Of a stretch of 64,000 bases of DNA, positions 18,185-26,574 are shown one piece after another (the first letter of the stretch is position 1; each line of letters opens with the position of its first letter). The notes beneath the pieces are model-generated. The model was not told the origin of the DNA. It saw only the letters and a program-made list of their open reading frames with translations, and searched no databases. The stretch lies in the NCBI RefSeq assembly GCF_900109115.1, contig NZ_FNYV01000005.1, forward strand, positions 67,509 to 131,508, in the 5' to 3' direction. A program made the translations under genes and the position numbers. This stretch comes from Micromonospora phaseoli. GTDB lineage: Bacteria > Actinomycetota > Actinomycetes > Mycobacteriales > Micromonosporaceae.

Positions 18185-19651
18185 GTGCTCGCCATCCGTC
18201 TGACCGCCGAACCGGACCGGCTCGACACCCTGGCCCTGCCCGTACGGGCGGGCGTCACCGACGACGCGCCGGCGGAGCCGATTCCGACGTCGGTCACCCT
18301 GCCCGACCAGGTCGCGAGCGAAGCGGCCGAGCTGCTCCCGTTGGCCCGGTTCACCGGCCGGGCCAGCGAGGTCCGCGTACAGCTGCGCCCGGGGCGCAGC
18401 CCGTCCCGGCTGCTGCTGGTGGGGGTCGGCGAGGCGGACGAGGCCGGCTGGCGGGCGGCAGGGGCGGCGCTGGTGCGCGCCGGAAAAGATGAGACTCATA
18501 TCACACTCGCGCTGCCGGCCGGGGCGACTCCGGAGGCGGTGCGCGGACTGGTCGAAGGTCTGCTGCTCGGCTCCTACCGGTTCCGGCTGGGCGACGACGC
18601 CGACGCACCCAAGCTGGCCGGCGTCGACCTGGCGGTCAGCGCCCCCGAGACGTACGAACCGGCCGTCGAGGTGGCCCGGACCACCGCCCGGATGACCCGG
18701 CTGGCCCGTGACCTCACCAACATGCCCTCGTCGGTCAAGAACCCGCAGTGGTTCGCGGCGCAGGTCGCCGAGGCCGCCGCCGACCTGCCCGGGCTGGGCC
18801 TGCGGGTCCGCGAGCCGGAGGAGCTGGCCGCCGAGGGCTTCGGCGGGATCCTCACCGTCGGCGGCGGATCGGCCAGCGGGCCGCGCCTGGTCGAGCTGGA
18901 CTGGCATCCGTCCGACGCCCGTACCCACGTGGTGCTGGTCGGCAAGGGCATCACCTTCGACACCGGCGGCATCTCGATCAAGCCGGTGCCGGCGATGAAG
19001 CTGATGCGCAAGGACATGGCCGGGGCCGCCGCCGTCGTCGCGGCGACCCTCGGCGCGGCGGCGATGCGGCTGCCGGTCCGGGTCACCACGCTCGCGCCAC
19101 TGGCCGAGAACATGGTCAGCGGCGCCGCGTTCCGACCCGGCGACATCGTCCGCCACTACGGCGGGCTGACCAGCGAAACGACGAACTCCGACGCCGAAGG
19201 CCGGCTGGTCCTCGCCGACGCGTTGGCGTACGCGGTACAGGAGCTCAAGCCCGATCTGCTCATCGACCTGGCCACCCTGACCGGGGCCAACGCGGTGGCG
19301 CTCGGCAGCCGCACCGGCGCCCTCTACAGCGACAACGACCAGCTCGCCAAGGATCTGCTCGCGGCGATCGACGCGGCGGGCGAGTCCGCCTGGCGGATGC
19401 CGTTGGCCGCCGACTACGTGGAGCACCTCGGCAGCGACCTGGCCGATCTGCACAGCGCTCCGACGCAGGGCGCCGGGTCCGTCCTGGCCGCTCTCTACCT
19501 GCGGGAGTTCACCGGCGAGATGTGCGATCGCTGGCTGCACATCGACATGTCCGCGCCGTCCTGGAGCGACCGGGACCACGCGGAGCTGACCCGGGGCGCG
19601 ACCGGCTGGGGCGTACGCGGCCTGCTGCGCTGGTTGGCGACCCTGACCTGA
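18185..19651 (+). CDS. pepA: leucyl aminopeptidase (M17)
   Basis: Cytosolic dizinc aminopeptidase, 488 aa from GTG 18185 with AGGAGG upstream; the frame is open to 18086 but that would start inside the terminator. N-terminal macro-like domain to about 170, then the catalytic domain: VGKGITFDTGGISIKP (metal-binding Lys/Asp), MRKDMAGAAAV, and the signature NSDAEGRLVLADALAY (NTDAEGRL pattern) with Asp and Glu ligands. It releases N-terminal residues in protein turnover and forms a hexamer in relatives. Confidence 0.93.
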   Translation: MLAIRLTAEPDRLDTLALPVRAGVTDDAPAEPIPTSVTLPDQVASEAAELLPLARFTGRASEVRVQLRPGRSPSRLLLVGVGEADEAGWRAAGAALVRAGKDETHITLALPAGATPEAVRGLVEGLLLGSYRFRLGDDADAPKLAGVDLAVSAPETYEPAVEVARTTARMTRLARDLTNMPSSVKNPQWFAAQVAEAAADLPGLGLRVREPEELAAEGFGGILTVGGGSASGPRLVELDWHPSDARTHVVLVGKGITFDTGGISIKPVPAMKLMRKDMAGAAAVVAATLGAAAMRLPVRVTTLAPLAENMVSGAAFRPGDIVRHYGGLTSETTNSDAEGRLVLADALAYAVQELKPDLLIDLATLTGANAVALGSRTGALYSDNDQLAKDLLAAIDAAGESAWRMPLAADYVEHLGSDLADLHSAPTQGAGSVLAALYLREFTGEMCDRWLHIDMSAPSWSDRDHAELTRGATGWGVRGLLRWLATLT

Positions 19652-19677
19652 CCCGGCGGTCGCTCAGCAGCGCACCG

Positions 19678-19705
19678 GCCCGGTGGGCGCAACGACCCAC
19701 CGGGC
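19678..19705. terminator. terminator between convergent genes
   Basis: GCCCGGTGGG (19678-19687) and CCCACCGGGC (19696-19705), 8-nt loop. The hairpin is flanked by a 16-bp direct repeat GCTCAGCAGCGCACCG (19662-19677 and 19715-19730); the second copy contains the stop codon of the methyltransferase gene. Confidence 0.65.
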
Positions 19706-19716
19706 TCGGTGGTGGC

Positions 19717-20367
19717 TCAGCAGCGCACCGCGGCCAGCAGTCCGTGACCGACCGGCAGCAGCGCCGGGATCCAGTGCTCCGACTCGCGGATCGCCTTCAC
19801 CGTCTCGCGTACCGTCACCGTCTCCGCGTCCCGAGCCGCCGGGTCACCGATCCGGCCGCCGGCGAGCGCGCCGTTGAGCACCAGCACACCGCCCGGTCGC
19901 AGCAGCCGCAGCGCGGCGTCCACGCAGGCGGTGAAGCCGGTCGCCTCGGCGTCGACGAAGACCAGGTCGTACGCGCCGTCGGCGAGCCGGGGCAGGACGT
20001 CGCGCGCCCGGCCGGTGATGATCCGCGTCCGGCCGGCGACGAAGCCGGCCTCGGCGAAGATGCGTCGGGCGATCCGCTGATGCTCCACCTCGACGTCGAT
20101 GGTGGTGAGCACCCCGTCGGCGCGCATGCCGCGCAGCAACCACACCCCGCTGACCCCGGTGCCGGTGCCGATCTCGACCACGCCGCGGGCGTTGCCCGCC
20201 GCGGCGAGCAGGCGCAACGCGGCGCCCGCGCCCGGTGTGACCGCGTCGAGGCCGACCTCGTGGGCGATGCTGCGGGCGGTACGCAGCACCAGGTCCTCCG
20301 TGACGTACGACTCCGCGAACTGCAGGGCCGGGTTCGTCGAACTGCCGGAACCGGCGACCGTGGCGAT
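19717..20367 (-). CDS. O-methyltransferase (Rv1220c type), possible ATC start
   Basis: SAM-dependent O-methyltransferase of family 3: ALQFAESYVTEDLVLRTARS, then VVEIGTGTGVSGVWLLRG (SAM loop), TTIDVEVEHQ and VFVDAEATGF. I place the start at ATC 20367 because GGAGG sits 6 nt before it, protein similarity begins there (ATVAGSGSSTNP), and a TAGAGT -10 box (20418-20423) would start the transcript near 20411. The only good upstream ATG is at 20454, outside that transcript, and would add 29 unlikely residues. 216 aa is normal for the family. Divergent from htrA. Confidence 0.82.
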   Translation of the reverse strand: MATVAGSGSSTNPALQFAESYVTEDLVLRTARSIAHEVGLDAVTPGAGAALRLLAAAGNARGVVEIGTGTGVSGVWLLRGMRADGVLTTIDVEVEHQRIARRIFAEAGFVAGRTRIITGRARDVLPRLADGAYDLVFVDAEATGFTACVDAALRLLRPGGVLVLNGALAGGRIGDPAARDAETVTVRETVKAIRESEHWIPALLPVGHGLLAAVRC

Positions 20368-20588
20368 GGGGCACCTCCGGGCGGCGAGCGTGATGTGAAG
20401 GGCGAGTGGGCATTGTGACTCTAGAGGCGACCCGCTCTGAGCGCAGCCGGGCATCCACCCGCGGTGACAACCGCTGACCCCGCGCGGCGCATCCGTGCAA
20501 TCCTGGAAGCGGTATCCCGTCGACCGCACCTCTGGCGGCGCCCGATCGCGGATCGTGGATACCGGGGGACGGGAGTGGGAGGCACCGA

Positions 20589-21911
20589 GTGACCGACGGC
20601 TGGGACTGGCGCCAGCCCGGCGCGAGCGGGGCACCGGCGGGGCAACCGGTGTCCGGACACCCGCTGGCCGGCGTACCCGCTGCGCCACCTGGCGGCGGTC
20701 ACAGCGCCGAGTCGCCGTGGTGGTCCGACGCGCTCGCGGATCCGTGGCGGGACCCGAACGCCCCGACGGCGGTGGTGCTGCCCGCGGCAGTGGTCGCCGG
20801 CACCGAACCGGAACCGGTCACCGACCCGGACGCGCCCGGCCGACCGACGCTGCGTCAGATGCTGCTCGTCCCGCTGGTGATCGCCCTGCTCGCCGGTGCG
20901 CTCGGCGGTGCGCTCGGCTACGCCTTCGCCCTCCGGGCAGGTGCGGGCGGGCCGGTGCTCGGCGCGGCCCCGGGGCCGGTGCCCACGCTCGCGCAGCGCC
21001 CGCCGGAGTCGCTGGCCGGGGTCGCGGAACGCGTCCTGCCCAGCGTGGTCACCGTCCGGGTGGCCGGCGTGGGCGGCACCAGCGAGGGTTCCGGATTCAT
21101 CGTCAGCGGCGACGGACACGTGATCACGAACGACCACGTGGTCGCCGGCGGCACCGGTAAGGCCTCAGTGATCTTCAACGACGGCAGCTCGGCCGCCGCG
21201 ACCGTGGTGGGTCAGGACCCGGAGTCCGACATCGCAGTGATCAAGGTCTCGCGCAGTGGGCTGCGGCCGGTCGAGTTCGGTGACTCCGACGCGCTGGCGG
21301 TGGGCGATCCGGTGCTCGCCATGGGTTCCCCGCTGTCGCTGGCGAACACGGTCACCGCGGGGATCGTCAGCGCCCTGGACCGGACCATGCACGCCGGCGA
21401 GCCGGGTGGCCCGACGCGCTACTACGCCGCGATCCAGACCGACGCCGCGGTCAACCACGGTAATTCGGGCGGCCCGCTGGTCGACTCGGCGGGGCGGGTC
21501 ATCGGGGTCAACTCCACGATCAAGTCCCTGGTCGCCGACGGCCAGGAGGCCGGCAACATCGGCCTGGCCTTCGCCATCCCGATCAACCAGGCCAAGCGGA
21601 TCACGCAGGACATCATCGGCACCGGCAAGGCCCGTCGCACCGTGATCGGTGCCCAGGTCGGCGGACCCGGATCAAGCACCAACGGCGTCGGCGTACGCCT
21701 GGGGACGGTGGAGCCCGCCGGACCGGCCGCCGGTGCCGGGCTACGGGCCGGTGACGTGATCCTGAAGCTCAACGGCCGCCCGATGACCGAGCCGACCGAC
21801 CTGATCGCCCTGGTCCGCAAGTACGCGCCCGGCTCGGTGGTGACGATCGAGTACCGGCGTGGCTCGACCCGCCAGAACGCCTCGGTGACCCTCGCCGCGG
21901 ACGCGAAGTGA
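20589..21911 (+). CDS. htrA: HtrA/DegP-type membrane-anchored serine protease
   Basis: Trypsin-fold S1C protease with one TM and a PDZ domain, 440 aa. Cytoplasmic Pro/Gly-rich N-terminus, TM about 91-115, protease domain about 140-335 with His183 (NDHVVAGG), Asp214 (PESDIAVI) and Ser293 (GNSGGPLVD), PDZ about 350-435 (GLRAGDVILKLNGRP). It degrades or refolds damaged envelope proteins outside the membrane. GGAGTGGGAGG precedes GTG 20589. tatB follows, as in Rv1223-Rv1224, but the sigE and rseA genes expected upstream are absent. Confidence 0.93.
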   Translation: MTDGWDWRQPGASGAPAGQPVSGHPLAGVPAAPPGGGHSAESPWWSDALADPWRDPNAPTAVVLPAAVVAGTEPEPVTDPDAPGRPTLRQMLLVPLVIALLAGALGGALGYAFALRAGAGGPVLGAAPGPVPTLAQRPPESLAGVAERVLPSVVTVRVAGVGGTSEGSGFIVSGDGHVITNDHVVAGGTGKASVIFNDGSSAAATVVGQDPESDIAVIKVSRSGLRPVEFGDSDALAVGDPVLAMGSPLSLANTVTAGIVSALDRTMHAGEPGGPTRYYAAIQTDAAVNHGNSGGPLVDSAGRVIGVNSTIKSLVADGQEAGNIGLAFAIPINQAKRITQDIIGTGKARRTVIGAQVGGPGSSTNGVGVRLGTVEPAGPAAGAGLRAGDVILKLNGRPMTEPTDLIALVRKYAPGSVVTIEYRRGSTRQNASVTLAADAK

Positions 21912-21947
21912 TCTCGCGCCCTCTTCTGGCCGGGCCACCGACGTGCG

Positions 21948-21953
21948 TACTCT
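21948..21953 (+). promoter_or_regulatory. -10 box of tatB
   Basis: TACTCT lies about 32 nt before GTG 21986; a GAGAGGAGGG ribosome binding region follows, so tatB has its own short-leader promoter besides read-through from htrA. Confidence 0.35.
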
Positions 21954-21985
21954 GGCTGCGGTAGCGGGGAGAGGAGGGCCGGAGG

Positions 21986-22408
21986 GTGTTCGAGAACCTG
22001 AACGTGTGGGAGGTCGGGGCGCTGCTGCTGCTGGCGCTGCTGATCTTCGGTGACCGACTGCCGGTGGTGATCACCGACGGCCTGCGGATGGTGCGCAACC
22101 TCCGCAACATGGCCCGCACCGCCACCACCGACCTGAGCAAGGAACTCGGCACCGACATCCAGTTGGAGGACCTGCACCCCAAGGCGTTCATCCGCAAGCA
22201 CCTGCTCAGCGAGGAGGACGAGCAGGCGATCCGGAAGCCGTTGCAGGGCGTGTACGACGACCTCCGCGCGGACGTCTCCGGCGTGCACAACGAGCTCAAG
22301 GACGTCGCCACCGCAGCCGACCCGCGCCGGCCAGGGTCCTCCGCTGCGACGCGCACCGACGCGCCGGCTCCCCCGCCCCGTGCCGCCAGCTACGACGAGG
22401 TCACCTGA
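21986..22408 (+). CDS. tatB: Sec-independent translocase subunit TatB
   Basis: 140-aa TatB: short extracytoplasmic N-terminus, one TM (NVWEVGALLLLALLIFGDRLP with the FG-x-x-LP hinge, about 6-26), then an amphipathic helix (VVITDGLRMVRNLRNMARTATTDL) and a charged cytoplasmic tail. The Glu near residue 9 is the conserved polar residue in the TatB TM. With TatC it binds twin-arginine signal peptides of folded exports. Convergent with mrp at a 13-bp gap. Confidence 0.92.
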   Translation: MFENLNVWEVGALLLLALLIFGDRLPVVITDGLRMVRNLRNMARTATTDLSKELGTDIQLEDLHPKAFIRKHLLSEEDEQAIRKPLQGVYDDLRADVSGVHNELKDVATAADPRRPGSSAATRTDAPAPPPRAASYDEVT

Positions 22409-22421
22409 CGCCTCGGTTCGC

Positions 22422-23570
22422 TCAGCGGCCGGCCGGCTTGAGGCCCAGCGGCTTGCCGATCAGGGATTCGCGGCGCACCGCGAGCCGGTCGGCGACCTGG
22501 TCCAGGGCCTTCGCCGCCGGAGAGTCCGGCTCGGCCAGCACGATCGGGTTCCCGTTGTCGCCCGCCTCGCGTACCCGGGTGTCGAGCGGCACCTGACCCA
22601 GCAGCGGCACCTGCGCACCGATGGTCTGCGTCAGCGAGTCAGCCACCGTCTGGCCGCCGCCGGCACCGAAGATCTCCATCCGGGAACCGTCCGGCAGTTC
22701 CAGCCAGGACATGTTCTCGATCACACCGACGATCCGCTGATGCGTCTGCAGGGCGATCGCGCCGGCCCGCTCGGCCACCTCGGCGGCGGCCGCCTGCGGA
22801 GTGGTGACCACCAGGATCTCGGCGTTCGGCAGCAGTTGGGCCAGCGAGATGGCCACGTCTCCGGTGCCCGGGGGCAGGTCGAGCAGGAGGACGTCGAGGT
22901 CGCCCCAGTAGACGTCGGCGAGGAACTGCTGCAACGCGCGGTGCAGCATCGGGCCGCGCCAGACCACGGCGGCGTTGCCGGCGGTGAACATGCCGATCGA
23001 GATGACCTTCACGCCGTGCGACTCCGGCGGCATGATCATGTCTTCGACGCGGGTGGGACGGCCGTCCGCGCCGAGCATCCGCGGCACGGAGTGGCCGTAG
23101 ATGTCCGCGTCCACCACGCCGACGGCGAGGCCACGGGCGGCCAGCGCGGCGGCCAGGTTCACCGTCACGCTGGACTTGCCGACCCCACCCTTGCCGCTGG
23201 CCACCGCGTACACCCGGGTACGGGAGCCGGGCTGGGCGAACGGGATGACGGGCTCCTGGGAGGCGCCGCCGCCACGCAGTTTGGTCTGGAGCTCCTGGCG
23301 CTGCTCGGTGCTCATCACGCCGAACTCGATCTCGACGCCGGTGATCCCGCTCACCGCGCCCACCGCGGCGGTGATGTCCGCACGCAGCTTGTCCTTCAGC
23401 GGGCAGCCGGCCACGGTGAGCAGCAGCTCGACCCGGACCACGCCGTTCTGACCGACCTCGGCGGAGCGGACCATGCCGAGTTCGGTGATCGGCCGGTGGA
23501 TCTCCGGGTCGTTGACGGTGGCCAGGGCGGCCTGAACTGCGTCGTTGACGGTGCTGACGGGAGCTGACAT
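22422..23570 (-). CDS. mrp: Mrp/ApbC Fe-S cluster carrier ATPase
   Basis: P-loop NTPase of the Mrp/NBP35 family, 382 aa. N-terminal MIP18 (DUF59) domain about 1-90 (TVNDPEIHRPITELGMV), deviant Walker A ASGKGGVGKSSVTVNLA near 128-144, switch VVDADIYGHSVPRM and DLPPGTGD. These proteins load iron-sulfur clusters onto apoproteins. I do not see the CxxC motif near the C-terminus in the usual place, which is also true of other actinobacterial members. Corresponds to Rv1229c. Confidence 0.92.
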   Translation of the reverse strand: MSAPVSTVNDAVQAALATVNDPEIHRPITELGMVRSAEVGQNGVVRVELLLTVAGCPLKDKLRADITAAVGAVSGITGVEIEFGVMSTEQRQELQTKLRGGGASQEPVIPFAQPGSRTRVYAVASGKGGVGKSSVTVNLAAALAARGLAVGVVDADIYGHSVPRMLGADGRPTRVEDMIMPPESHGVKVISIGMFTAGNAAVVWRGPMLHRALQQFLADVYWGDLDVLLLDLPPGTGDVAISLAQLLPNAEILVVTTPQAAAAEVAERAGAIALQTHQRIVGVIENMSWLELPDGSRMEIFGAGGGQTVADSLTQTIGAQVPLLGQVPLDTRVREAGDNGNPIVLAEPDSPAAKALDQVADRLAVRRESLIGKPLGLKPAGR

Positions 23571-23647
23571 GCCGGCAATGTTACGTCGCTCGGGTCCGTC
23601 GCAGACGCCAGCCGCAGCCGGTGTGAGCGAGTCGATCAGGCCGGTGG

Positions 23648-24280
23648 TCAGTTCTCCGGAGCGCGGGGCGCCTCGGCGTCCTGGCGGCCACCACCGGAAT
23701 GGTCACCGTCGACCTCGTCGCGGGGCTCCTCCAGCCCGCTCCGGCCGACCAGCGCCCCGGGGCCGCCCTCCCGCTGCCGGCGCTCCAGCCGCTGCCGTCG
23801 CTGCGCCGCCTCGTTGAGCTCCTCGGCCAACCGGGACAGCTCCGAGCGGACGAAGTCCCGGGTCGCCACCTCGCCCAGCGAGATCCGCAGCGCGGCGAGT
23901 TCACGGGCCAGGTACTCCGTGTCGGCCTTCTGCATGGTGGCCCTGCGTCGGTCCTCCTCCATCCCCACCCGGTCCCGGTCGGCCTGACGGTTCTGCGCCA
24001 GCAGGATCAGCGGAGCCGCGTACGACGCCTGGATGGAGAGCACCAGGGTGAGGAAGGTGAAGGTGTACGGGTCGAAGCGCAGTCCCGCCGGGGCGAGGGT
24101 GTTCCAGAGGAACCACGCGGTGATCACCAGCGTCATGTAGACGATGAAGTTCGCCGTACCCATGCCGCGTGCGATGCCCTCGGCCCACCGGCCGAAGGTC
24201 TCCTGGTCGACCCGGGGCAGCTTCAGCCCGCGAGGCTCCCGTGGGAGGTCCAGCCGCTCCCCCCGTCGCTGCTCACTCAT
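23648..24280 (-). CDS. DUF1003 membrane protein
   Basis: About 210 aa; two TM helices (FIVYMTLVITAWFLWNTLAP and FTFLTLVLSIQASYAAPLILL) within the DUF1003 domain, whose end AAPLILLAQNRQADRDR is the hallmark. A long charged coiled-coil tail (about 110-175, EYLARELAALRISLGEVATRDFV) follows, then an acidic disordered end. ATG 24280 overlaps the CBS gene stop (24273) by 8 bp; GTG 24286 is an alternative. Rv1231c has the same architecture beside the CBS protein, suggesting the pair works together. Confidence 0.85.
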   Translation of the reverse strand: MSEQRRGERLDLPREPRGLKLPRVDQETFGRWAEGIARGMGTANFIVYMTLVITAWFLWNTLAPAGLRFDPYTFTFLTLVLSIQASYAAPLILLAQNRQADRDRVGMEEDRRRATMQKADTEYLARELAALRISLGEVATRDFVRSELSRLAEELNEAAQRRQRLERRQREGGPGALVGRSGLEEPRDEVDGDHSGGGRQDAEAPRAPEN

Positions 24281-25583
24281 GTTCACCGTCCGTCGCCGCG
24301 TCGGGGCCGGCCGCCCTGGTCGTCGCGTCCGGGTTGCTGCTCGCTGCCGCGTCCCGGTCCCGCCAGTCCCGCGGCAGCAGATGGTCCAGCACGTCGTCGA
24401 CGGTGACCGCGCCCACCAGCCGGTTGTTCCGGTCGATCACCGGCATGGCCACCAGATCGTAGGTGGCCATCCGGAGGGTGATCTCCGGCAACGGCGTGGT
24501 CGTGTGCAGCGGGTCGATGTCGTTGACCACCACCCCGCCGAGCAGGTCGGCCGGCGGCTCCCGGAGCAGTCGCTGGAAGTGCACCATGCCGAGGTAGCGG
24601 CCGGTGGGGGTGGCCATCGGCGCGCGGGCCACGAACACCTGGGCGGCCACCGCCGGGGAGAGCTGCGGCTCCCGGATCCGGGCCAGCGCCTCGGCCACGG
24701 TCGCGTCGGGGGGCAGGATGACCGGTTCGGAGGTCATCACGCTGCCCGCCGTACCCGGCGTGTAGTGCAGCAACTGCCGCACCGAGTCGGCCTCGTCCGG
24801 CTCCATCAGGTCGAGCAGCACATCCTGCTCCGGTGGCGGCAGCTCGCCGAGCAGGTCGGCGGCGTCGTCCGGGTCCATCTCCTCCAGGATGTCGGCGGCC
24901 CGCTCGCGGTCCAGCGCGGCCAGGATCTCCACCTGGTCGCGCTCGGGCAGCTCGCTCAGCACGTCGGCGAGCCGCTCGTCGTCCAGGGCGGCAGCGACCT
25001 CGTTGCGGCGGGTGTCGGGCAGGTCCTGCAACGCGTTGGCCAGGTCGGCCGGGCGCATCTCCTCCAGCACCGCCAGCAGGTTGGCGGTGCCACGGGTGTC
25101 CGCCACGCCACTGAGACCGCGTACCTGGTCCCACTCGACCTGGTGCAGGTGGCCCCGGCGGGCCAACCGGCCGGTCTGCTCGCGTACCGCCACCCGGGCC
25201 AGCGACCACTCCCCACTGCGGTTGCACTCCATCGCCACATCCACCACCGTCGCCGCCCGGCCCTCGGGCGCGACCTGCACCCGGCGGTCCAGCAACTCCT
25301 GGAGCACCAGCAGCTCGTTGGGGCGCTTCTCGAACCGACGCAGGTTGAGCGTGCCGCTGCCCAGCACGATGGCGTCGGCGTCGACCGAGGTGATCCGGTT
25401 GATGGAGAGGAAGATCCGTCGACGCATCGGCATCTCGGCGACCAGGCCCACCACCTCGGGCGGACGTTGACTCGCCCGCAGCCGGGCGACCGCGTCGCGT
25501 ACCCGGCCCACCTGGTCGCCGTTGGGGTCGAAGACCGCGACTCCGGCGAGGCGGGCGATGTACACCCGGGTCGGCGTGCTCAC
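24273..25583 (-). CDS. MgtE-N/CBS regulatory protein without channel domain
   Basis: 436 aa from GTG 25583. PRC-barrel-like N-terminus (RLAGVAVFDPNGDQVGRVRDAV), a second barrel near 90-160, an MgtE_N helical domain (about 165-270, with repeats of LPDTRRNEVAAALDDERLADVLSELPE type) and a CBS pair (about 275-400). The five-TM Mg2+ channel domain of real MgtE is missing, so this is the cytosolic sensing half alone, as in Rv1232c. Adjacent DUF1003 membrane protein could be its membrane partner. The start is set by TAGGCT 7 nt upstream. Confidence 0.85.
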   Translation of the reverse strand: MSTPTRVYIARLAGVAVFDPNGDQVGRVRDAVARLRASQRPPEVVGLVAEMPMRRRIFLSINRITSVDADAIVLGSGTLNLRRFEKRPNELLVLQELLDRRVQVAPEGRAATVVDVAMECNRSGEWSLARVAVREQTGRLARRGHLHQVEWDQVRGLSGVADTRGTANLLAVLEEMRPADLANALQDLPDTRRNEVAAALDDERLADVLSELPERDQVEILAALDRERAADILEEMDPDDAADLLGELPPPEQDVLLDLMEPDEADSVRQLLHYTPGTAGSVMTSEPVILPPDATVAEALARIREPQLSPAVAAQVFVARAPMATPTGRYLGMVHFQRLLREPPADLLGGVVVNDIDPLHTTTPLPEITLRMATYDLVAMPVIDRNNRLVGAVTVDDVLDHLLPRDWRDRDAAASSNPDATTRAAGPDAATDGEHE

Positions 25584-25590
25584 GGGCACC

Positions 25591-25596
25591 AGCCTA
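25591..25596 (-). promoter_or_regulatory. -10 box of the leaderless MgtE-N/CBS gene
   Basis: On the minus strand TAGGCT ends 7 nt before GTG 25583. Confidence 0.45.
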
Positions 25597-25650
25597 GGGC
25601 GTGGGCCGATGTCCCGGCCCTGCTGTGCCGTGGACAGACGCCAGAGGGCC

Positions 25651-25656
25651 TAGTGT
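25651..25656 (+). promoter_or_regulatory. -10 box of leaderless phzF-like gene
   Basis: TAGTGT ends 7 nt before ATG 25664, with no ribosome binding site. Confidence 0.45.
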
Positions 25657-25663
25657 TTATCAC

Positions 25664-26533
25664 ATGTCGACCTTGGCTTACGAGATCGTGGACGTCTTCA
25701 CCGACCGTCCGTACGCCGGGAACCCGCTCGCGGTGGTGTTCGGCGCCGAAGGGTTGGCCACCGAGCAGATGCAGGCGCTGGCCCGGGAGTTCAACCTCTC
25801 GGAGACCGTCTTCGTGCTGCCCGCCACCCAGGTCGGCGCAACCTACCGGGCCCGGATCTTCACCCCGGTCGACGAACTGCCGTTCGCCGGTCACCCCAGC
25901 GTCGGCGCCGCGGTGACCGCCAGCCGGCGCGGTCTGTTCGCTACTGGGCAGGTCACCCAGGAGTGCGGTGCCGGGGTGCTGCCGATCGAGGTGACCGAGG
26001 ACGCGGCCACCCTGACCGGTGGCACCCCCACCCTCGGGCCCGAGCTGGACCCGGAGCCGCTGCTGGAGATGGCCCGGCTGGGCGCCGGTGACCACCTCGG
26101 TCCGCCACCGCGGGTGGCCGGCTGCGGACTGGAGTTCCCGTTCCTGCCGGTACGCCCCGAGGCGCTGGCTCGAGCCGAGGTCGACCCGGTGGCGGCACGG
26201 CGATACGGGATCGAGCATGTCAGCGTCTTCTCCTGGGACGCGCCGACGCAAACCGCGCACGCCCGGGTCTTTGTTCCCGGTCTCGGCGTACCGGAGGACC
26301 CGGCGACCGGGTCGGCGGCGCTCGGCCTCGGGGTGTGGCTGGTCGCCAGCGGACTGCTGCCCGGCGACGAACGATCGTCGTACACCGTCCGGCAGGGCGT
26401 CGAGATGGGCCGGCCGTCCTTGTTGGCCTGCACGGTTACTGCGGCCGGCGGCACCGTGCTGGGCGCGAGCGTCGCCGGTCAGGTGATGTCGGTGGCGCGG
26501 GGGGAGATCATGGTCCCGCCGTTCGTCGGCTGA
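25664..26533 (+). CDS. PhzF-family isomerase
   Basis: PhzF-like protein of the diaminopimelate-epimerase fold, 289 aa. YEIVDVFTDRPYAGNPLAVV opens the protein; EFNLSETVFVLP carries the conserved catalytic Glu (SET), FTPVDELPFAGHPSVGAA and EDPATGSAALGLG are the two family signatures. In PhzF the enzyme isomerises trans-2,3-dihydro-3-hydroxyanthranilate, but no phenazine genes are present, so the substrate is unknown. The start is fixed by the TAGTGT box. Confidence 0.9.
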   Translation: MSTLAYEIVDVFTDRPYAGNPLAVVFGAEGLATEQMQALAREFNLSETVFVLPATQVGATYRARIFTPVDELPFAGHPSVGAAVTASRRGLFATGQVTQECGAGVLPIEVTEDAATLTGGTPTLGPELDPEPLLEMARLGAGDHLGPPPRVAGCGLEFPFLPVRPEALARAEVDPVAARRYGIEHVSVFSWDAPTQTAHARVFVPGLGVPEDPATGSAALGLGVWLVASGLLPGDERSSYTVRQGVEMGRPSLLACTVTAAGGTVLGASVAGQVMSVARGEIMVPPFVG

Positions 26534-26574
26534 GCGGGCGGCACGGACCGGCCCGGGTAGGAGAGGATGCGGCG

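Noticed and set aside
17987..19579. 530-aa minus-strand open frame opposite the leucyl aminopeptidase
   Set aside because: Antisense shadow with Gln/Arg/Gly-rich composition and no motifs, while the plus strand encodes a full M17 peptidase.
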